A stretch of DNA of 48,549 bases from Sphingobacteriales bacterium TSM_CSM (GTDB lineage Bacteria > Bacteroidota > Bacteroidia > Chitinophagales > UBA2359). Under the pieces are notes generated by a model, which did not search any database, had not been told where the DNA came from, and worked only from the letters and a program-made list of their open reading frames with translations. The position numbers and the translations under genes were made by a program. Shown here piece after piece: positions 16,085 to 24,716 of the stretch. The stretch's first letter is position 1; every line of letters starts with the position of its first letter. The stretch is from assembly GCA_002212725.1 (NCBI GenBank), contig MTCR01000105.1, positions 1 to 48,549 of the forward strand. The letters run 5' to 3'.

Positions 16085-17041
16085 CTACCCCCGCCCATCC
16101 TCTGCCGCCTTGCTCATATCCGATACAAAATGGCAATGGCTTATGGCAACCTCTTGTGGCGGGTGTTGGGCATATTTGCTATGCAGGGGTATGGTTTGCA
16201 GCAGTGCCGGGGCGCCCTGGTTGCAGTTTTCTTCGGTAAGCGGCAGGCCGGTTTGGGCGTACATTTGCCGGTAATCATAAATGCGGCATCTGCTTTGCGG
16301 TTGTATAGAGTTGTCTATCCATTTCCACTGGGCATCGGAAAAACGCAAAAAATTGTATATATTAACAGATTGGTCGAAGTGGGCAAAATGGTCAGACATG
16401 TCAATGAAGTGCGACATAACACCGCCGGGCTTTTTTACCACCCGCTTAAACTCTTGTAATACCGGAACCAAAATTTGGGGGTAAATATGCTCAAAGGTGT
16501 TGTTGGAGTTTACCAAATCTACCGAGTTGCCGGACAGCGACAGCTTGCGGGCGTCTTCAATGAGGTAGGTAATATGCAGTTGCTGCAGCATGTTGGTTAG
16601 TGTAAGGTGGTGGCGGCTTTTCAAAAGCGCCGTTAGTGCGGCATATCTTTCGGGTAGTATAGTAGAAAGGTATGGCTGCAACTGCCCTTGTTTATATCCT
16701 GTTTCAAATTTAAGCAACGTGGTTTCTAACCGTTCTTTTGAGGTGAGCAAAGCAATATCCACCGAGTAAATTTGCTGCACACCTGCCAGAAAAAAGGCTA
16801 CCGGCACAATAGGGTACCAACCGGTTCCAATTTCAAGGCTGCTTTGGGGTACAGCATTTCCGGTGTATTTGTGGTATGCATTTAAGTGTGCTGTTGCATG
16901 GGCAAGGCGGTCGTAAAAATAGGCATCGGTAAGGTGTACGCCTTTGGTTATATGTTTTTGAAACAGGTAGTTAATGCTTCGGCTAAAGGGTAAATAAGAA
17001 ATGGTTTTCTGCACTATTGCTTTTTGTATCCACTTTTTCAT
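16085..17041 (-). CDS. Class I SAM-dependent methyltransferase
   Basis: A SAM-dependent methyltransferase of unknown substrate. Motif I is 'SLEIGTGWYPIVPVAFFLAG', followed by an acidic 'SVDIALL' end of strand 2, and 'VDLVNSNNTFEHI' with 'LQEFKRVVKKPGGVMSHFID' corresponds to motifs IV-VI of the Methyltransf_11 type. I place the start at 17041 ('MKKWIQKAIVQ') because the upstream 29 codons are Pro/Thr-rich and unlike the family; this gives 318 residues. The gene converges on the AIPR gene, so the island was inserted between glnN and the 3' end of this gene without truncating it as far as I can see. Codon use is host-like. Polysaccharide or small-molecule methylation are possible roles. Confidence 0.75.
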   Translation of the reverse strand: MKKWIQKAIVQKTISYLPFSRSINYLFQKHITKGVHLTDAYFYDRLAHATAHLNAYHKYTGNAVPQSSLEIGTGWYPIVPVAFFLAGVQQIYSVDIALLTSKERLETTLLKFETGYKQGQLQPYLSTILPERYAALTALLKSRHHLTLTNMLQQLHITYLIEDARKLSLSGNSVDLVNSNNTFEHIYPQILVPVLQEFKRVVKKPGGVMSHFIDMSDHFAHFDQSVNIYNFLRFSDAQWKWIDNSIQPQSRCRIYDYRQMYAQTGLPLTEENCNQGAPALLQTIPLHSKYAQHPPQEVAISHCHFVSDMSKAAEDGRG

Positions 17042-17164
17042 GGTTTTCGGGGTGCTTGTTCTTTGGTGGGGTTTGTATGTGTTTTTCGGGGGCAGGGCGG
17101 CGCCGGTGGTGGCGGTAATATGATGCAATTGCAGAAAAACGGGTTGCTTCGGGTAATGGTAAGT

Positions 17165-17701
17165 TTACCTTGTTCCTTTGGGTTTTTTGGCTTCGGTCAT
17201 TTTTTCGCCTATGAGTTTTACCAAATCATCTAATTGGCAGTTGAGGGTATCGGTGGTAATAGAAACCGGGGTGCCATACGTTTTCATGTTTTGCTCCATA
17301 ATTTTGCGCCTTATGCCCGTGTATTTTTCCAATATGGCGGTATAGTTGGGCATGTAAATGAGCAAAAACCGCGACGACATTACCTGTGCCATTCTTATTT
17401 CGGTTATATCTTCCCATTTTATAAGCCCAATGCTCGATGCGTGGGTGTTGTCGGTAATTCCTTGGTTATCAATAATCAGCCCCGCGTTTTTATCAAACAT
17501 TTTCTTTACTGCATAAACGGTTGTGGCGCCAAAAAACAACATGCAGGCAACGCCTGTGCCTTTAACAAAAGCGGCCCAAATGCCGGTTTTTTCTGCACCA
17601 ACGGTGGTAAGTAAAAAATAACCCAGCAAAACAAACAAAACAGATCCGCCCGCTCTAAGGGCTATTTTGGTTTTGCTCAACGGAATTACTATGGTTTCCA
17701 T
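17165..17701 (-). CDS. STM3941-like membrane-associated protein
   Basis: The start at 17701 ('METIVIPLSKTKIALRAGG') is preferred over an upstream one that would include a lysine-rich terminator-like tract; this gives 178 residues. Two hydrophobic segments (roughly residues 18-38 and 46-68) are followed by a soluble PH-like part with 'GLIIDNQGITDNTHASSIGLIKWEDI', the hallmark of STM3941-family proteins. No enzymatic motif is visible. The second half ('YTGIRRKIMEQNMKTYGTPVSI', 'LNCQLDDLVKLI') also matches the family. It is an inner-membrane protein of unknown role, possibly bactoprenyl- or lipid-related by analogy with PH-domain membrane proteins, which is only a guess. It lies between tRNA-Arg and the methyltransferase on the same strand. 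Confidence 0.75.
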   Translation of the reverse strand: METIVIPLSKTKIALRAGGSVLFVLLGYFLLTTVGAEKTGIWAAFVKGTGVACMLFFGATTVYAVKKMFDKNAGLIIDNQGITDNTHASSIGLIKWEDITEIRMAQVMSSRFLLIYMPNYTAILEKYTGIRRKIMEQNMKTYGTPVSITTDTLNCQLDDLVKLIGEKMTEAKKPKGTR

Positions 17702-17798
17702 GCTGTTGTTTTTTTTTAAGGTGGTTTTCCGGTTTTTTTTAAGGCGCAAAAAACAAAACCCCTTGAGTTTGGTTTCAAGGGGTTGCATTGTAAGGTAG

Positions 17799-17870
17799 TG
17801 GCCCCGCCGGGAATCGAACCCGGATCAAGAGTTTAGGAAACTCCTATTCTATCCGTTGAACTACGGGTCC
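17799..17870 (-). tRNA. tRNA-Arg (CCU)
   Basis: The minus strand folds as a complete cloverleaf of 72 nt. The acceptor is GGACCCG/CGGGGCC with discriminator A, the D stem GTTC/GAAT, and the anticodon stem GGAGT/ACTCT with loop TTCCTAA (anticodon CCU). The T arm is CCGGG-TTCGATT-CCCGG. CCA is not encoded. The third acceptor pair is an A-G mismatch (position 3 with 70), unusual for a functional tRNA and worth checking. Confidence 0.92.
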
Positions 17871-17894
17871 CTGCAAAAAGCGGTGCAAAGGTAA

Positions 17895-17933
17895 CAAAAA
17901 AAGCCCGAAAACCAATAATAACCGTTCCGGGTT
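17895..17933 (-). terminator. Rho-independent terminator after the secreted esterase gene
   Basis: On the minus strand CCCGGAA pairs with TTTTCGGG (one G-T pair) and is followed by CTTTTTTT, about 50 nt past the esterase stop codon. The stem is short and the loop large, so strength is uncertain. Confidence 0.5.
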
Positions 17934-17978
17934 CTCTTGCCGTAACTGCCCGCATTGCTGCATTGCTTCTGTTAAACA

Positions 17979-19268
17979 CTACCGGGCAACCATAAGTTTC
18001 CGGCTGCTCATTTGTTTTCCGTCTGTGGCAATTACCTCATACATGCCGGCGGGCAGGTTTGCGGTTTCCATGGTAATCATGCTGCCGGCCGGTGCATTGG
18101 TTTGCCATATTTTTTGCCCCAGTTGGTTATACAGTTGCACGGTAACCTGTTGGTTTCCAAAGCCGGTAAACGACAGGGTAACTTCTGTGCCGTAGCCGGC
18201 CGGGTTGGGGTACAGGGCAATGCCTGCCTGTGCCGCCGTATGTACAGCGGGGGTTATGCCTACCTGCAGGTTGCTGCAATCTACCAAATTGTAAAGAAAG
18301 TTGGTAATAAAAGCCACCGATTGGGGGCGGTTGGCGGGGTTGTCGTGCGCCATGTGGTCTTCGCCGGGAAAGGTGAGCAGGTCGTTTGGAATGTTGAGTT
18401 CATCGGCGCGTTGATGCACAATAAGGCTTCCGTCAACCTGTATAACCGGTATTCCGAAGGCGTTGGCCGAGCCGGTTCCGTAGGGAACCACACTGTCGGC
18501 ATCGCCGTGCAGGCTAACCACGGGCACTTCGCCGGCCTGCATAAAGGTTACGCTGCCCAAAGCGCCGCAAAGGTTAATAATGCCGCTTACGGCCGATGAA
18601 TATCCGGCGTTGCCGCTTGTGCCTTCAAAACCGCCGTTGCTGTTAATATAATCCATAGGTACAACACCGGCCAGAGTGTAATTGTCAAAATCAGATTCGC
18701 TGCTAAGGTAGGCGGCATGAATGGCGGTAATAGCGCCTGCCGAGGCGCCGCCTACAAAAATTTGGTTGGGGTCTATGCGGTAAGCATTTCCGGTGGCGGC
18801 ATCTTGCCTGAAATACCGTATGGCAGCGCGCATATCGGTTACGGCTTTAACCACTTCGTCAAAAAACACGTTGGTAAGCTGGCCCGATAACATGGCTGTA
18901 ATGGCATAGGTGGTAGAAAGCAGGCGGTAATTTATAGAGGCGCAGGCATAGCCGCGTTTGGCAAACTCCTGGCATAAAAACACAATATCGGCGCTGTTTT
19001 CATCGCCGGCAACAAAGGTGCCGCCATGCGCCAGAATAATAAGCGGCCGGGCAGAAAGTGTATCGCCCTGTGGCTCATAAAAATCAAACTGCAGAATTTT
19101 ATTTTGTCCTTCGGCGGTAATGTTGCTGCCATATTGCACATTGGCAACCGTAGTTACCGAACTGAAAATGGGCGACATATAGCGGTCGCCGCATTGGGCA
19201 AAAAGCAAATTGGTAAAAAATAAGTTGCATAACAACACACATACAGGTAGCAGTAAACGGTGTTTCAT
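17979..19268 (-). CDS. Secreted alpha/beta hydrolase (carboxylesterase/lipase-like) with T9SS sorting domain
   Basis: The start at 19268 ('MKHRLLLPVCVLL') gives a signal peptide cleaved near 'LLFAQC' and a 429-residue protein. The hydrolase has the oxyanion-hole motif 'ILAHGGTFVAGD', nucleophile elbow 'VGGASAGA', acid 'GDADSVVPYGTG' and His in 'FPGEDHMAHDN', which is a complete Ser-Asp-His triad. A T9SS type A sorting domain begins at about residue 355 ('ALYPNPAGYGTEVTLSF', 'QLYNQLGQKIWQ', 'LPAGMYEVIA', 'SRKLMVAR'). It is expected to be exported through the T9SS and released or attached after PorU processing, and to hydrolyse an ester such as a lipid or acetylated polysaccharide. TAAATTTG at 19314..19307 is a likely -7 box. 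Confidence 0.88.
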   Translation of the reverse strand: MKHRLLLPVCVLLCNLFFTNLLFAQCGDRYMSPIFSSVTTVANVQYGSNITAEGQNKILQFDFYEPQGDTLSARPLIILAHGGTFVAGDENSADIVFLCQEFAKRGYACASINYRLLSTTYAITAMLSGQLTNVFFDEVVKAVTDMRAAIRYFRQDAATGNAYRIDPNQIFVGGASAGAITAIHAAYLSSESDFDNYTLAGVVPMDYINSNGGFEGTSGNAGYSSAVSGIINLCGALGSVTFMQAGEVPVVSLHGDADSVVPYGTGSANAFGIPVIQVDGSLIVHQRADELNIPNDLLTFPGEDHMAHDNPANRPQSVAFITNFLYNLVDCSNLQVGITPAVHTAAQAGIALYPNPAGYGTEVTLSFTGFGNQQVTVQLYNQLGQKIWQTNAPAGSMITMETANLPAGMYEVIATDGKQMSSRKLMVAR

Positions 19269-19547
19269 AAAAATACGCGCTGATTGGTGAAAAAAAAAAT
19301 AAAGGCCAAATTTACTTAAATTTTCCCGATGCGTGCATAACAACCGGCGGCATTATTTTTTACCCCGATGTTTATTTAAACTTACCCCGCGCCTGCAACC
19401 TAAAGCCTTTTATGCCTGCCCGCGGTTTCACATGCAGGAAAAGGTGGTTTGGCGGTAAAAGCTTTATATTTCAACCACCGCAATCTTGTTGCCCATGAAT
19501 AGCAACCGGCTGAATTAACGCAGTTACACAAAAGCATCAGTTTTGCA

Positions 19548-20336
19548 TTATCCGCCCCAAACCAGAAGACCTTCCATTAGCCAAAGCAACAAAAGTGCAG
19601 ATAGAAGTATTGCCAGTAAAAACATTACCCCGCTAAAAATAAGTGCGCCTCTGGCCAATTTTTTGCGTTTTGTACCTCGTTTCAGTGCTACTATGCACAG
19701 TATCACCCCAATAATAACTGCAACTATGCCAACATAGGGCACAAACCAGCCCGCTATGGCCAGAATACCGCCGGCCAATGCCTGTTTATCTGCTTTTTCG
19801 GTAGTTGGCTGCTGTGGTGTAGTGGCTGTATTTTTTATTGAATCGCCGGGCAGCAGAAGATAGGATTGTTGAAATTGCCGGGCAGACTTTTTCAATTGCC
19901 GGAACTGTTTTATTGCTGCAAAAGGTCGTTTTACCTGCAACCCCGAAGCAACAACATCAGGCGTTTGTGCAACCGGCTCATACACCGGCGGCGGCGCGGC
20001 TGCAGCCGTTAAACCGGCACTGTAGTCATTGGTTGCGGCAAATGCGTTTTGGGGTGGCAGAAATGGGTTGCCATTGTTATTAGTTGGCAATGCGGTGGCA
20101 GTTTTGGCGGGTGGTTGTGCTTCGGGTTGTGCGGTGGTAGCGGGCGGTTGCAGGGTCTGTTTTCCGGTTCTTTTCCATACGGTTGCTTCCTTTCGCCCGG
20201 TTTTTTCGTTTTTCAGGGCAAAAGAGGTATTGTTGCCGTTGGTAAAAGTGGGGCAGGCCAGTTTACTGCTGCTGCAGGAAGAAAAAAACAATAAGATTAC
20301 CACCAGGAAACAAAGCAGGGTTGAGATGTTTTTCAT
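19548..20336 (-). CDS. Lipoprotein with Pro-rich linker and C-terminal membrane segments
   Basis: A 262-residue protein with a lipoprotein signal peptide, 'MKNISTLLCFLVVILLFFSSC', cysteine at about residue 21. Next comes a Pro/Ala/Thr/Asn-rich low-complexity region (about residues 60-130), a short basic region with 'RQLKKSARQFQQSYLLLPGD', and two hydrophobic helices near the end ('FVPYVGIVAVIIGVILCIVAL' and 'GALIFSGVMFLLAILLSALLLL'), of the kind found in DUF4190-like tails. A lipid anchor plus two membrane helices is unusual. The ATG overlaps the TGA of the upstream T9SS protein (ATGA), so translation is likely coupled. The function is unknown. Confidence 0.7.
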   Translation of the reverse strand: MKNISTLLCFLVVILLFFSSCSSSKLACPTFTNGNNTSFALKNEKTGRKEATVWKRTGKQTLQPPATTAQPEAQPPAKTATALPTNNNGNPFLPPQNAFAATNDYSAGLTAAAAPPPVYEPVAQTPDVVASGLQVKRPFAAIKQFRQLKKSARQFQQSYLLLPGDSIKNTATTPQQPTTEKADKQALAGGILAIAGWFVPYVGIVAVIIGVILCIVALKRGTKRKKLARGALIFSGVMFLLAILLSALLLLWLMEGLLVWGG

Positions 20337-21298
20337 AAGGCAAGCATAAATTTATGGTATTGTATCCCGTTTGTATTTGCGAGGTGTAAAATATACATTC
20401 CGTTTGGTAAATGCGAGATACTGATTTGGGCAGAAGGTTGGGTAATTACCTTTTGAAGGCATAACTGCCCGTTTGTGTTGTAAATGCCGGCATGAGTAAT
20501 GCCTGTAATATTGTTGAGCGTTACTACATCATATTGCACACGCACATTTACCGTTAATGTTGTTGCAGTTTCCAAAGCACTTACAAAACAAGGGGTTTCG
20601 GGTATGGCAACAGTAATGTGTGTAAAGCATAGGCTTCCGTCTGAAGTGATAGAAACATTTACCACACTGCCTGGCAAATAGCCGTTGCCATTGTTGTTAA
20701 TAGTGCAATGTACAGGATCTCCGTTCAGGGTAAATACATCATACGGGTTAGTAGGTACAGGTACAAGTCCATATGCTCCCCAACCGAGCAGACCCGGCGC
20801 ACCACCCGATATGGTGACATTCAAAATATAGTTACCTAAGTTCATATCACAAACAGGCGTTGCAATTATTGTTATACTATCGGCCACCATAAATGAAAGC
20901 GGTTCGTTTATATCTATGCAGTCATTGCTTGCATCAATATTAAGCCAATTTTCCCAGGTATTGGCAAACATGGTTTCCGGAACGGGGTAAACGGGCGTAT
21001 AAAGATTTACCCCCCAAAGTAAATAATGCCCTTTGTTGACACGGATATTAAGCGATGTATAGTAATAAGCCAAAGTGGTATCGGGGTGCGTTACCACATA
21101 AACCTGCGCAAAACCATCAGAATCTTGCGGGTTTGTTATAACTGCCGGAAGTTCGTTGTTACTACAGTGAATGCCATTGATCCAGAAACTCAAAACCCCT
21201 GCGTTTGCTGTGGGCAATAAGTCGCTGCACTGCGCAACAGCCTGAAACTTAACCAAACTTAGAGAGAGCAAAATAAATAATGCGAATATAGGTTTCAT
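20333..21298 (-). CDS. Secreted protein with T9SS type A sorting domain
   Basis: The start at 21298 ('MKPIFALFILLSLSLVKFQAVAQC') gives a clear signal peptide and 321 residues; an upstream ATG would precede it by 8 codons. The body is a beta-rich, Cys-containing domain without a recognised family ('FWINGIHCSNNELPAVI', 'LMVADSITIIATPVCDMNLGNYILNVTISGG'), suggestive of Ig-like or adhesin folds. The C-terminal about 70 residues ('LNNITGITHAGIYNTNGQLCLQ', 'ISISHLPNGMYILHLAN', 'YHKFMLAL') form a T9SS type A sorting domain, though the leading PNP motif is degenerate. It lies downstream of the TonB receptor on the same strand, with a 4-nt overlap into the lipoprotein gene. The function is unknown. 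Confidence 0.7.
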   Translation of the reverse strand: MKPIFALFILLSLSLVKFQAVAQCSDLLPTANAGVLSFWINGIHCSNNELPAVITNPQDSDGFAQVYVVTHPDTTLAYYYTSLNIRVNKGHYLLWGVNLYTPVYPVPETMFANTWENWLNIDASNDCIDINEPLSFMVADSITIIATPVCDMNLGNYILNVTISGGAPGLLGWGAYGLVPVPTNPYDVFTLNGDPVHCTINNNGNGYLPGSVVNVSITSDGSLCFTHITVAIPETPCFVSALETATTLTVNVRVQYDVVTLNNITGITHAGIYNTNGQLCLQKVITQPSAQISISHLPNGMYILHLANTNGIQYHKFMLAL

Positions 21299-21383
21299 AT
21301 CACTTCGGATTTTTTTAACCACAAGCCAATTAAGATAGCGTGCATATTAATTGGTGGCATTTGTTGTACTGTTTACATCGGTT

Positions 21384-24320
21384 TTACAAACTATGCGATA
21401 GCCGCAACATGCTAAATCTGCCTATGTTGGGTGTGCCTGCAAAAAATGGGGTGTTGTTGTTGTATATGTTTTGCACGGTAAGCGCCACATCTAACCGGGG
21501 GTAAAAGGTGGGTGTCCAGGCAATGTTCAGGTCCAGGTCGCTGCGGGCATTTACCCTGCCCACATAAGCGCCCGAACTTGCCGGAAACCCGTCTTGCCAC
21601 CTGAACTGTGCGCCAAAGGTAAGCCCTGTTTTGGGCAGTGCATAATCTGCCCCAACCCGTATTTTGTGTTTGGGGGCATTAAGTGCAATATAGCCAGACT
21701 GTGCGCCCTCTACCCGTATAGAATCCTTGTCAACAAAGGAGTAGGAGGTGTTAAATTTAAAGTTTTCCGATAAATACATGGTAGCGGCCAAATCAATGCC
21801 GTATATGGTAAGCGAGCCAATGTTGCGGGTGGCAATAACCATTTGCGGCGATGCTGCCGAGGTGGGGCTGATGGCGCCAACCGGCAATTGCGATACGGCG
21901 TAGCTCATAATGGCCACCACTTCATCATCGGCGCGGCCGTTGCCGTTGCCGCTAAGGCCGTAAATTTCGCGGTCGGGGTTGTCCAAAATATTTACCAGGG
22001 CATCGTTCAGCGCCGGCGATGGCGAGTTTTCGAGGTTATACTGCACAATAGGGGCCAAGTAGTTGGCCAGTTCATCGGTATTGAGCATTACTACCGGGGT
22101 AATGAGGGTTGCCGGCGATATGTAGTTTTTAAAATTGGTGCGGTAGGCATCAATGGTAAAAAAAAGTTGCTTGCCCAAAATACCCTTGTAACCCAGTTCG
22201 TAGGTGAGTGCCGATGCGTTTTGCATGGGGTTAATGTTGGAGATGTTTTGCCAGTCGGCGGGGGTAAAGGTTCGGGTGGTGAGGTTCAGGTCTTTTACCA
22301 CATGCCCTACATTGCCCAGGGTATCGGGCAAAATAAGCCCAACGGCTAAGTTTACCAAATCGGCAAATTGTGCCAGGGTGCTGTCTTTGGCCAACTCGGT
22401 TTGTATGCCGTTAAAAATTACCGACAACAGGCCGTTCCAGGCGCTGTTGTTTATGCTTTGGTCGCCCACGTTGTAGTATTGGTTGGGTGCGGCGCCATAG
22501 CTGCTTAAAAACTGCGGCAGGTTTTGATTTTCGTAGTAGGGATTTGGGGCAAAGTTAAAGTTAAACCCGTTGGTATTGCCAATGCCCCTGATGGCGATGC
22601 CCGTTGGCAGTTGCCCTTGCAAAATATCTATAAACAGGGCGCCTGCGCCGGGGGTTTTAAAGGCGCGGTTTACGGTAGCCCTAAAGGTGTGTGCTGCATT
22701 GGGTTTGTACTGAAAAGCTGCCCGCGGCGATACAAACACTTTGTCCAGCACGCTGTGGTAATCGGTTCGCAGGGCGCCAATAAGGCTTATTTTGTTGGTA
22801 ATGCGGTAATCGGCCTGTAAATAGCCGCCGTATTCGTTAATGTTATCGCGGTTTTCAAATGTGCCGTTTATGGAGCCTTGGGTGTTGGGGCGGGTCCAAA
22901 AGGCATCAAAACCATATACTAATTTTACTTTAGCCAATGGCGATATACTGTGTTGCAGTTGCAAGGCCCACAGTTTTGATTTTTCGACAGAGCGGTCGCC
23001 GGTTTGCAAAAAATAACTGTCGCCCGAATTGCTGCCGTTTACATAAAACTGGGCAAACAAATCCTTATACCGCAGGCGGGTTTGGGTGTACCAGTTGCGC
23101 CAGCCAATGTTTTGCAGGGCGCCAAGCGGGCTTAGTACAATATCGGAAACTTTGTTCCAGCCGGCGGCCACTATCATTTCGGCCGATTTTTTAAAACGGA
23201 TATCGAACCGCCCGTCGAAATTATACCGGGTTATTTCTTCGTTCCGGGCATTGTTTACATAATCTCCCCGAACACCGGCGGCCACCGAGTCGGGTGGTAT
23301 GTGTGTGCCATCGGCGCGCAGTTCAATACGGCCGTTTGGCGATTGTATGCCTTTAATAAGCGTATCGGGTTCGTTGGGGTCATCGTATTTCCAGTCGTTT
23401 CCGTTAAAATAGTTGGCCGATATTTTGTAACCCATTTTCCAGTTGCCGCTTTTGGTGTTAATGGCGGTGGCGTGGCGTATGCCGGCGCTCCAGGCCATGC
23501 GGTCTGCCGCGTTTTTCGAGTCGAGTTTGGGGTTATCGGGGTTTACAACGGCAATGGTATCGGGCATAAAAGCGCGCATCCCAAGCCCCAACGAAGCGCG
23601 GGTGCCGGGTTCATCAATGGGCGATTTGGTAATGAGGTGCAGCACACCGTTAATGCTGTTTGGTCCGTAAACTGCCGATGCCGGCCCTCGCAGCACTTCT
23701 ATGCGGTCAATATCGTCGTTGGCGGTGGGTATCATTTGCAGTGAGTTTACCCTTAAAGACGGTATGCCTGCCAGACGGTTATCTACCAACATGAGCAAAT
23801 CATTGGAAAACAGGCTGTTAAAGCCGCGCACTACTACATTGGCGCCTTGCAGGCCGGTTTTCATTACATCTACGCCGGGCACGTTGCGTATTAAATCGGT
23901 AGCAGTAACGGCCACCTGTGTTTTAATGCTTCGGGCTTCTATTAGCGACAGGGAGGCCGGCGCATCGAGTATTTTTTCGCGCCGGCGCGAGGCGCTTACT
24001 ACCACAGGGTTAATATTAATGGCACCGGGTTTTAGGGCAATATATACTGCCACACTGCCGGCGGCAAGGGCTGTTTGGTCTTCGTAACCCACAAAACTGT
24101 AGCGCAGGGTGGTAAGTTTGGGTACGGTAAGTTGATAGTTGCCGTATAAATCGGTAACGGTGCCCAAGCCGGCACCTTCGGCCACAATGCTTACGCCTAC
24201 CAGTGGCTCTTTGGTTTGTGCATCGGTAACGGTTCCGCTAACGGTTACGTTTTCCTGAGCAAATAGCGGCAGGGTAGCCAAAAGGCATAAAAACAGCAGA
24301 AAGGGGTAATTATTTTTCAT
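21384..24320 (-). CDS. TonB-dependent outer-membrane receptor with carboxypeptidase-regulatory-like N-domain
   Basis: 978 residues. A signal peptide ('MKNNYPFLLFLCLLATLPLFAQ') is followed by a CarboxypepD_reg-like beta-sandwich ('VTVSGTVTDAQTKEPLVGVSIVAEGAG', 'GNYQLTVP'), a plug domain ('DAPASLSLIEARSIKTQ', 'DLIRNVPGVDVMKTG', 'VLRGPASAVYGPNSINGVLHLITKSP') and a long barrel ending 'GRFSMLRLSHSL'. It should import a large or scarce substrate across the outer membrane using TonB energy. No SusD partner is adjacent, so it is not an obvious polysaccharide-utilisation locus; the substrate is unknown. A well-spaced promoter lies upstream. The final residue is Leu rather than the aromatic residue usual for barrels. 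Confidence 0.93.
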   Translation of the reverse strand: MKNNYPFLLFLCLLATLPLFAQENVTVSGTVTDAQTKEPLVGVSIVAEGAGLGTVTDLYGNYQLTVPKLTTLRYSFVGYEDQTALAAGSVAVYIALKPGAININPVVVSASRRREKILDAPASLSLIEARSIKTQVAVTATDLIRNVPGVDVMKTGLQGANVVVRGFNSLFSNDLLMLVDNRLAGIPSLRVNSLQMIPTANDDIDRIEVLRGPASAVYGPNSINGVLHLITKSPIDEPGTRASLGLGMRAFMPDTIAVVNPDNPKLDSKNAADRMAWSAGIRHATAINTKSGNWKMGYKISANYFNGNDWKYDDPNEPDTLIKGIQSPNGRIELRADGTHIPPDSVAAGVRGDYVNNARNEEITRYNFDGRFDIRFKKSAEMIVAAGWNKVSDIVLSPLGALQNIGWRNWYTQTRLRYKDLFAQFYVNGSNSGDSYFLQTGDRSVEKSKLWALQLQHSISPLAKVKLVYGFDAFWTRPNTQGSINGTFENRDNINEYGGYLQADYRITNKISLIGALRTDYHSVLDKVFVSPRAAFQYKPNAAHTFRATVNRAFKTPGAGALFIDILQGQLPTGIAIRGIGNTNGFNFNFAPNPYYENQNLPQFLSSYGAAPNQYYNVGDQSINNSAWNGLLSVIFNGIQTELAKDSTLAQFADLVNLAVGLILPDTLGNVGHVVKDLNLTTRTFTPADWQNISNINPMQNASALTYELGYKGILGKQLFFTIDAYRTNFKNYISPATLITPVVMLNTDELANYLAPIVQYNLENSPSPALNDALVNILDNPDREIYGLSGNGNGRADDEVVAIMSYAVSQLPVGAISPTSAASPQMVIATRNIGSLTIYGIDLAATMYLSENFKFNTSYSFVDKDSIRVEGAQSGYIALNAPKHKIRVGADYALPKTGLTFGAQFRWQDGFPASSGAYVGRVNARSDLDLNIAWTPTFYPRLDVALTVQNIYNNNTPFFAGTPNIGRFSMLRLSHSL

Positions 24321-24716
24321 GAGTTTGCATTTTTTGGTTTGTAACAGCTAAGATACAGGCAAAAAATTGGTTTTGCAAGTCCGGTTTTTGCAGAATAACA
24401 ATAACCTGCCTGTGTAAAAAAATATAAAACAGTTGCCTGCATCTTGAGGTTGTAAAAGTAAAGCCTTTGCGGGCATGTGTTTGCCCGCTTGCCTGTTGTA
24501 AATTGGGTATGCAGAACTAAGATTGGGTAAAGCAGCCGCTGCCCATTTCCGTGGCACAACATACGTTTAAACATGCAAAATTTCGGGATAAATTTTGCGG
24601 GGTGCTTTTTTCTTATCTTAATAACCGCTTGTAACCCAAACCAAACCTGCTTTCTGCGAGTTATTGTATAGCGCCTGAAATCTGCGTGCCGGATTTTGGG
24701 TAAACCGCAATTATTT
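24321..24716. other. Divergent intergenic region with promoter and hairpin
   Basis: This 396-bp region separates the minus-strand TonB receptor from the plus-strand membrane hydrolase. It holds the receptor promoter (next entry) and a perfect hairpin, GCGGGCA at 24469-24475 and TGCCCGC at 24482-24488 with a 6-nt loop and no T-run. I looked on the minus strand for a cobalamin riboswitch, common before TonB receptors, and did not find its conserved core. No small gene is convincing. Confidence 0.5.
24348..24379 (-). promoter_or_regulatory. Promoter of the TonB receptor
   Basis: On the minus strand CTTG (24379..24376), 20 nt, then TATCTTAG (24355..24348), a variant of the Bacteroidota -33/-7 pair. 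Transcription would start about 20 nt upstream of the receptor ATG at 24320. The same -7 variant precedes the small gene at 25866. Confidence 0.5.

Noticed and set aside
15849..16136. Minus-strand open frame after the AIPR gene, with a peptide faintly like a transposase
   Set aside because: No recognisable catalytic motif and no inverted repeats; it overlaps both the AIPR end and the methyltransferase end, so chance is more likely.
24321..24716. Cobalamin or other riboswitch before the TonB receptor
   Set aside because: The conserved cores were not found on the minus strand; only a 7-bp hairpin without a T-run was present.
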